In this document: piece after piece, positions 14,248-14,368 of the stretch
Numbering within the stretch: position 1 is the first letter of the stretch
How the letters are laid out: every line of letters begins with the position of its first letter
From: Oscillospiraceae bacterium
GTDB taxonomy: Bacteria > Bacillota > Clostridia > Oscillospirales > Acutalibacteraceae
Assembly: GCA_029012165.1 (NCBI GenBank)
Contig: JAQXLO010000159.1
Span: forward strand, 1 to 14,368
Direction of reading: 5' to 3'
Length of the DNA stretch: 14,368 bases
The notes under the pieces: model-generated
Databases searched by the model: none
What the model was told of the DNA's origin: nothing
The model's input: the letters and a program-made list of their open reading frames with translations, nothing else
Made by a program: the position numbers and the translations under genes

Positions 14248-14268
14248 CATAATAAACTGTGTTATAAT
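14240..14268 (+). promoter_or_regulatory. Promoter of the last gene, overlapping the ppdK terminator
   Basis: TTGTTT (14240-14245), 17 bases, perfect TATAAT (14263-14268) preceded by TGT. The -35 box is built from the final bases of the terminator stem and its T-run. Confidence 0.65.
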
Positions 14269-14291
14269 GAAGAAAAACAAAAGGGGCACAT

Positions 14292-14368
14292 ATGATGGCA
14301 AAAATCGTCAAAATGGAAAAAGTACAGCTTAAAAACAATCCCCAAATAAAGGAAGACTTAATTCAAAG
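14292..14368 (+). CDS. Unidentified gene, N-terminal fragment
   Basis: AAGGGG (14281-14286) five bases before an ATG ATG pair opens a frame that stays open to the window edge: MMAKIVKMEKVQLKNNPQ and then a few more charged residues. Either ATG (14292 or 14295) could be the start. The visible 25 residues are lysine-rich with no signal peptide. Codon use is much more AT-rich than in ppdK. No family can be assigned from so little. Confidence 0.6.
   Translation, partial: MMAKIVKMEKVQLKNNPQIKEDLIQ

Overview
The window looks like a chromosomal piece of a gut-type Firmicute (class Clostridia, probably Oscillospiraceae/Ruminococcaceae). This is inferred from the moderately high GC, strong AGGAGG-type ribosome sites, TGn-extended -10 promoters, a clostridial-type pyruvate phosphate dikinase, a C_GCAxxG_C_C family protein, a GHKL/LytTR two-component pair and a very large InlB-repeat surface protein. 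The species cannot be fixed from the sequence alone.

Layout. 1-541 (minus): a two-gene operon, a C_GCAxxG_C_C family protein followed by the start of an MGMT/Atl-like DNA-binding protein that runs off the left edge; its promoter is near 610-638. 542-1425: about 880 bases without a convincing gene, filled with perfect short inverted repeats, an intrinsic-terminator-like hairpin with no gene in front of it, a paired direct repeat (1310-1343) and a promoter. 1426-6897 (plus): a secreted 1823-residue protein with a BspA-like LRR segment, five and a half InlB-type super-repeats, a papain-like Cys/His/Asp domain and an Ig-like end. 6898-7273: dyads, a minus-strand terminator and a 37-codon amphipathic-peptide gene. 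7274-9310 (minus): an operon of a LytTR response regulator followed by its GHKL-type membrane histidine kinase. 9311-9566: a divergent promoter region holding a second copy of the paired direct repeat. 9567-11363 (plus): a membrane-anchored zinc-ribbon/SH3 protein. 11572-14196 (plus): ppdK with its own promoter and terminator. 14292-end: the first codons of an unidentified gene.

How it may work together. 1426-9567 reads as one signalling module. LytTR regulators bind paired 9-bp direct repeats, and matching pairs with the same 21-bp period lie upstream of the giant secreted protein and in the divergent region between the LytTR operon and the SH3 protein. Between the giant gene and the kinase gene sits a tiny peptide whose C-terminus resembles the giant protein's tail. 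No agrB-like processing gene is present. The proposal that the peptide is a signal or a co-regulated membrane-active product is inference. The regulatory sites, promoters, terminators and peptide are read directly from the sequence; the protein functions come from family recognition by eye.
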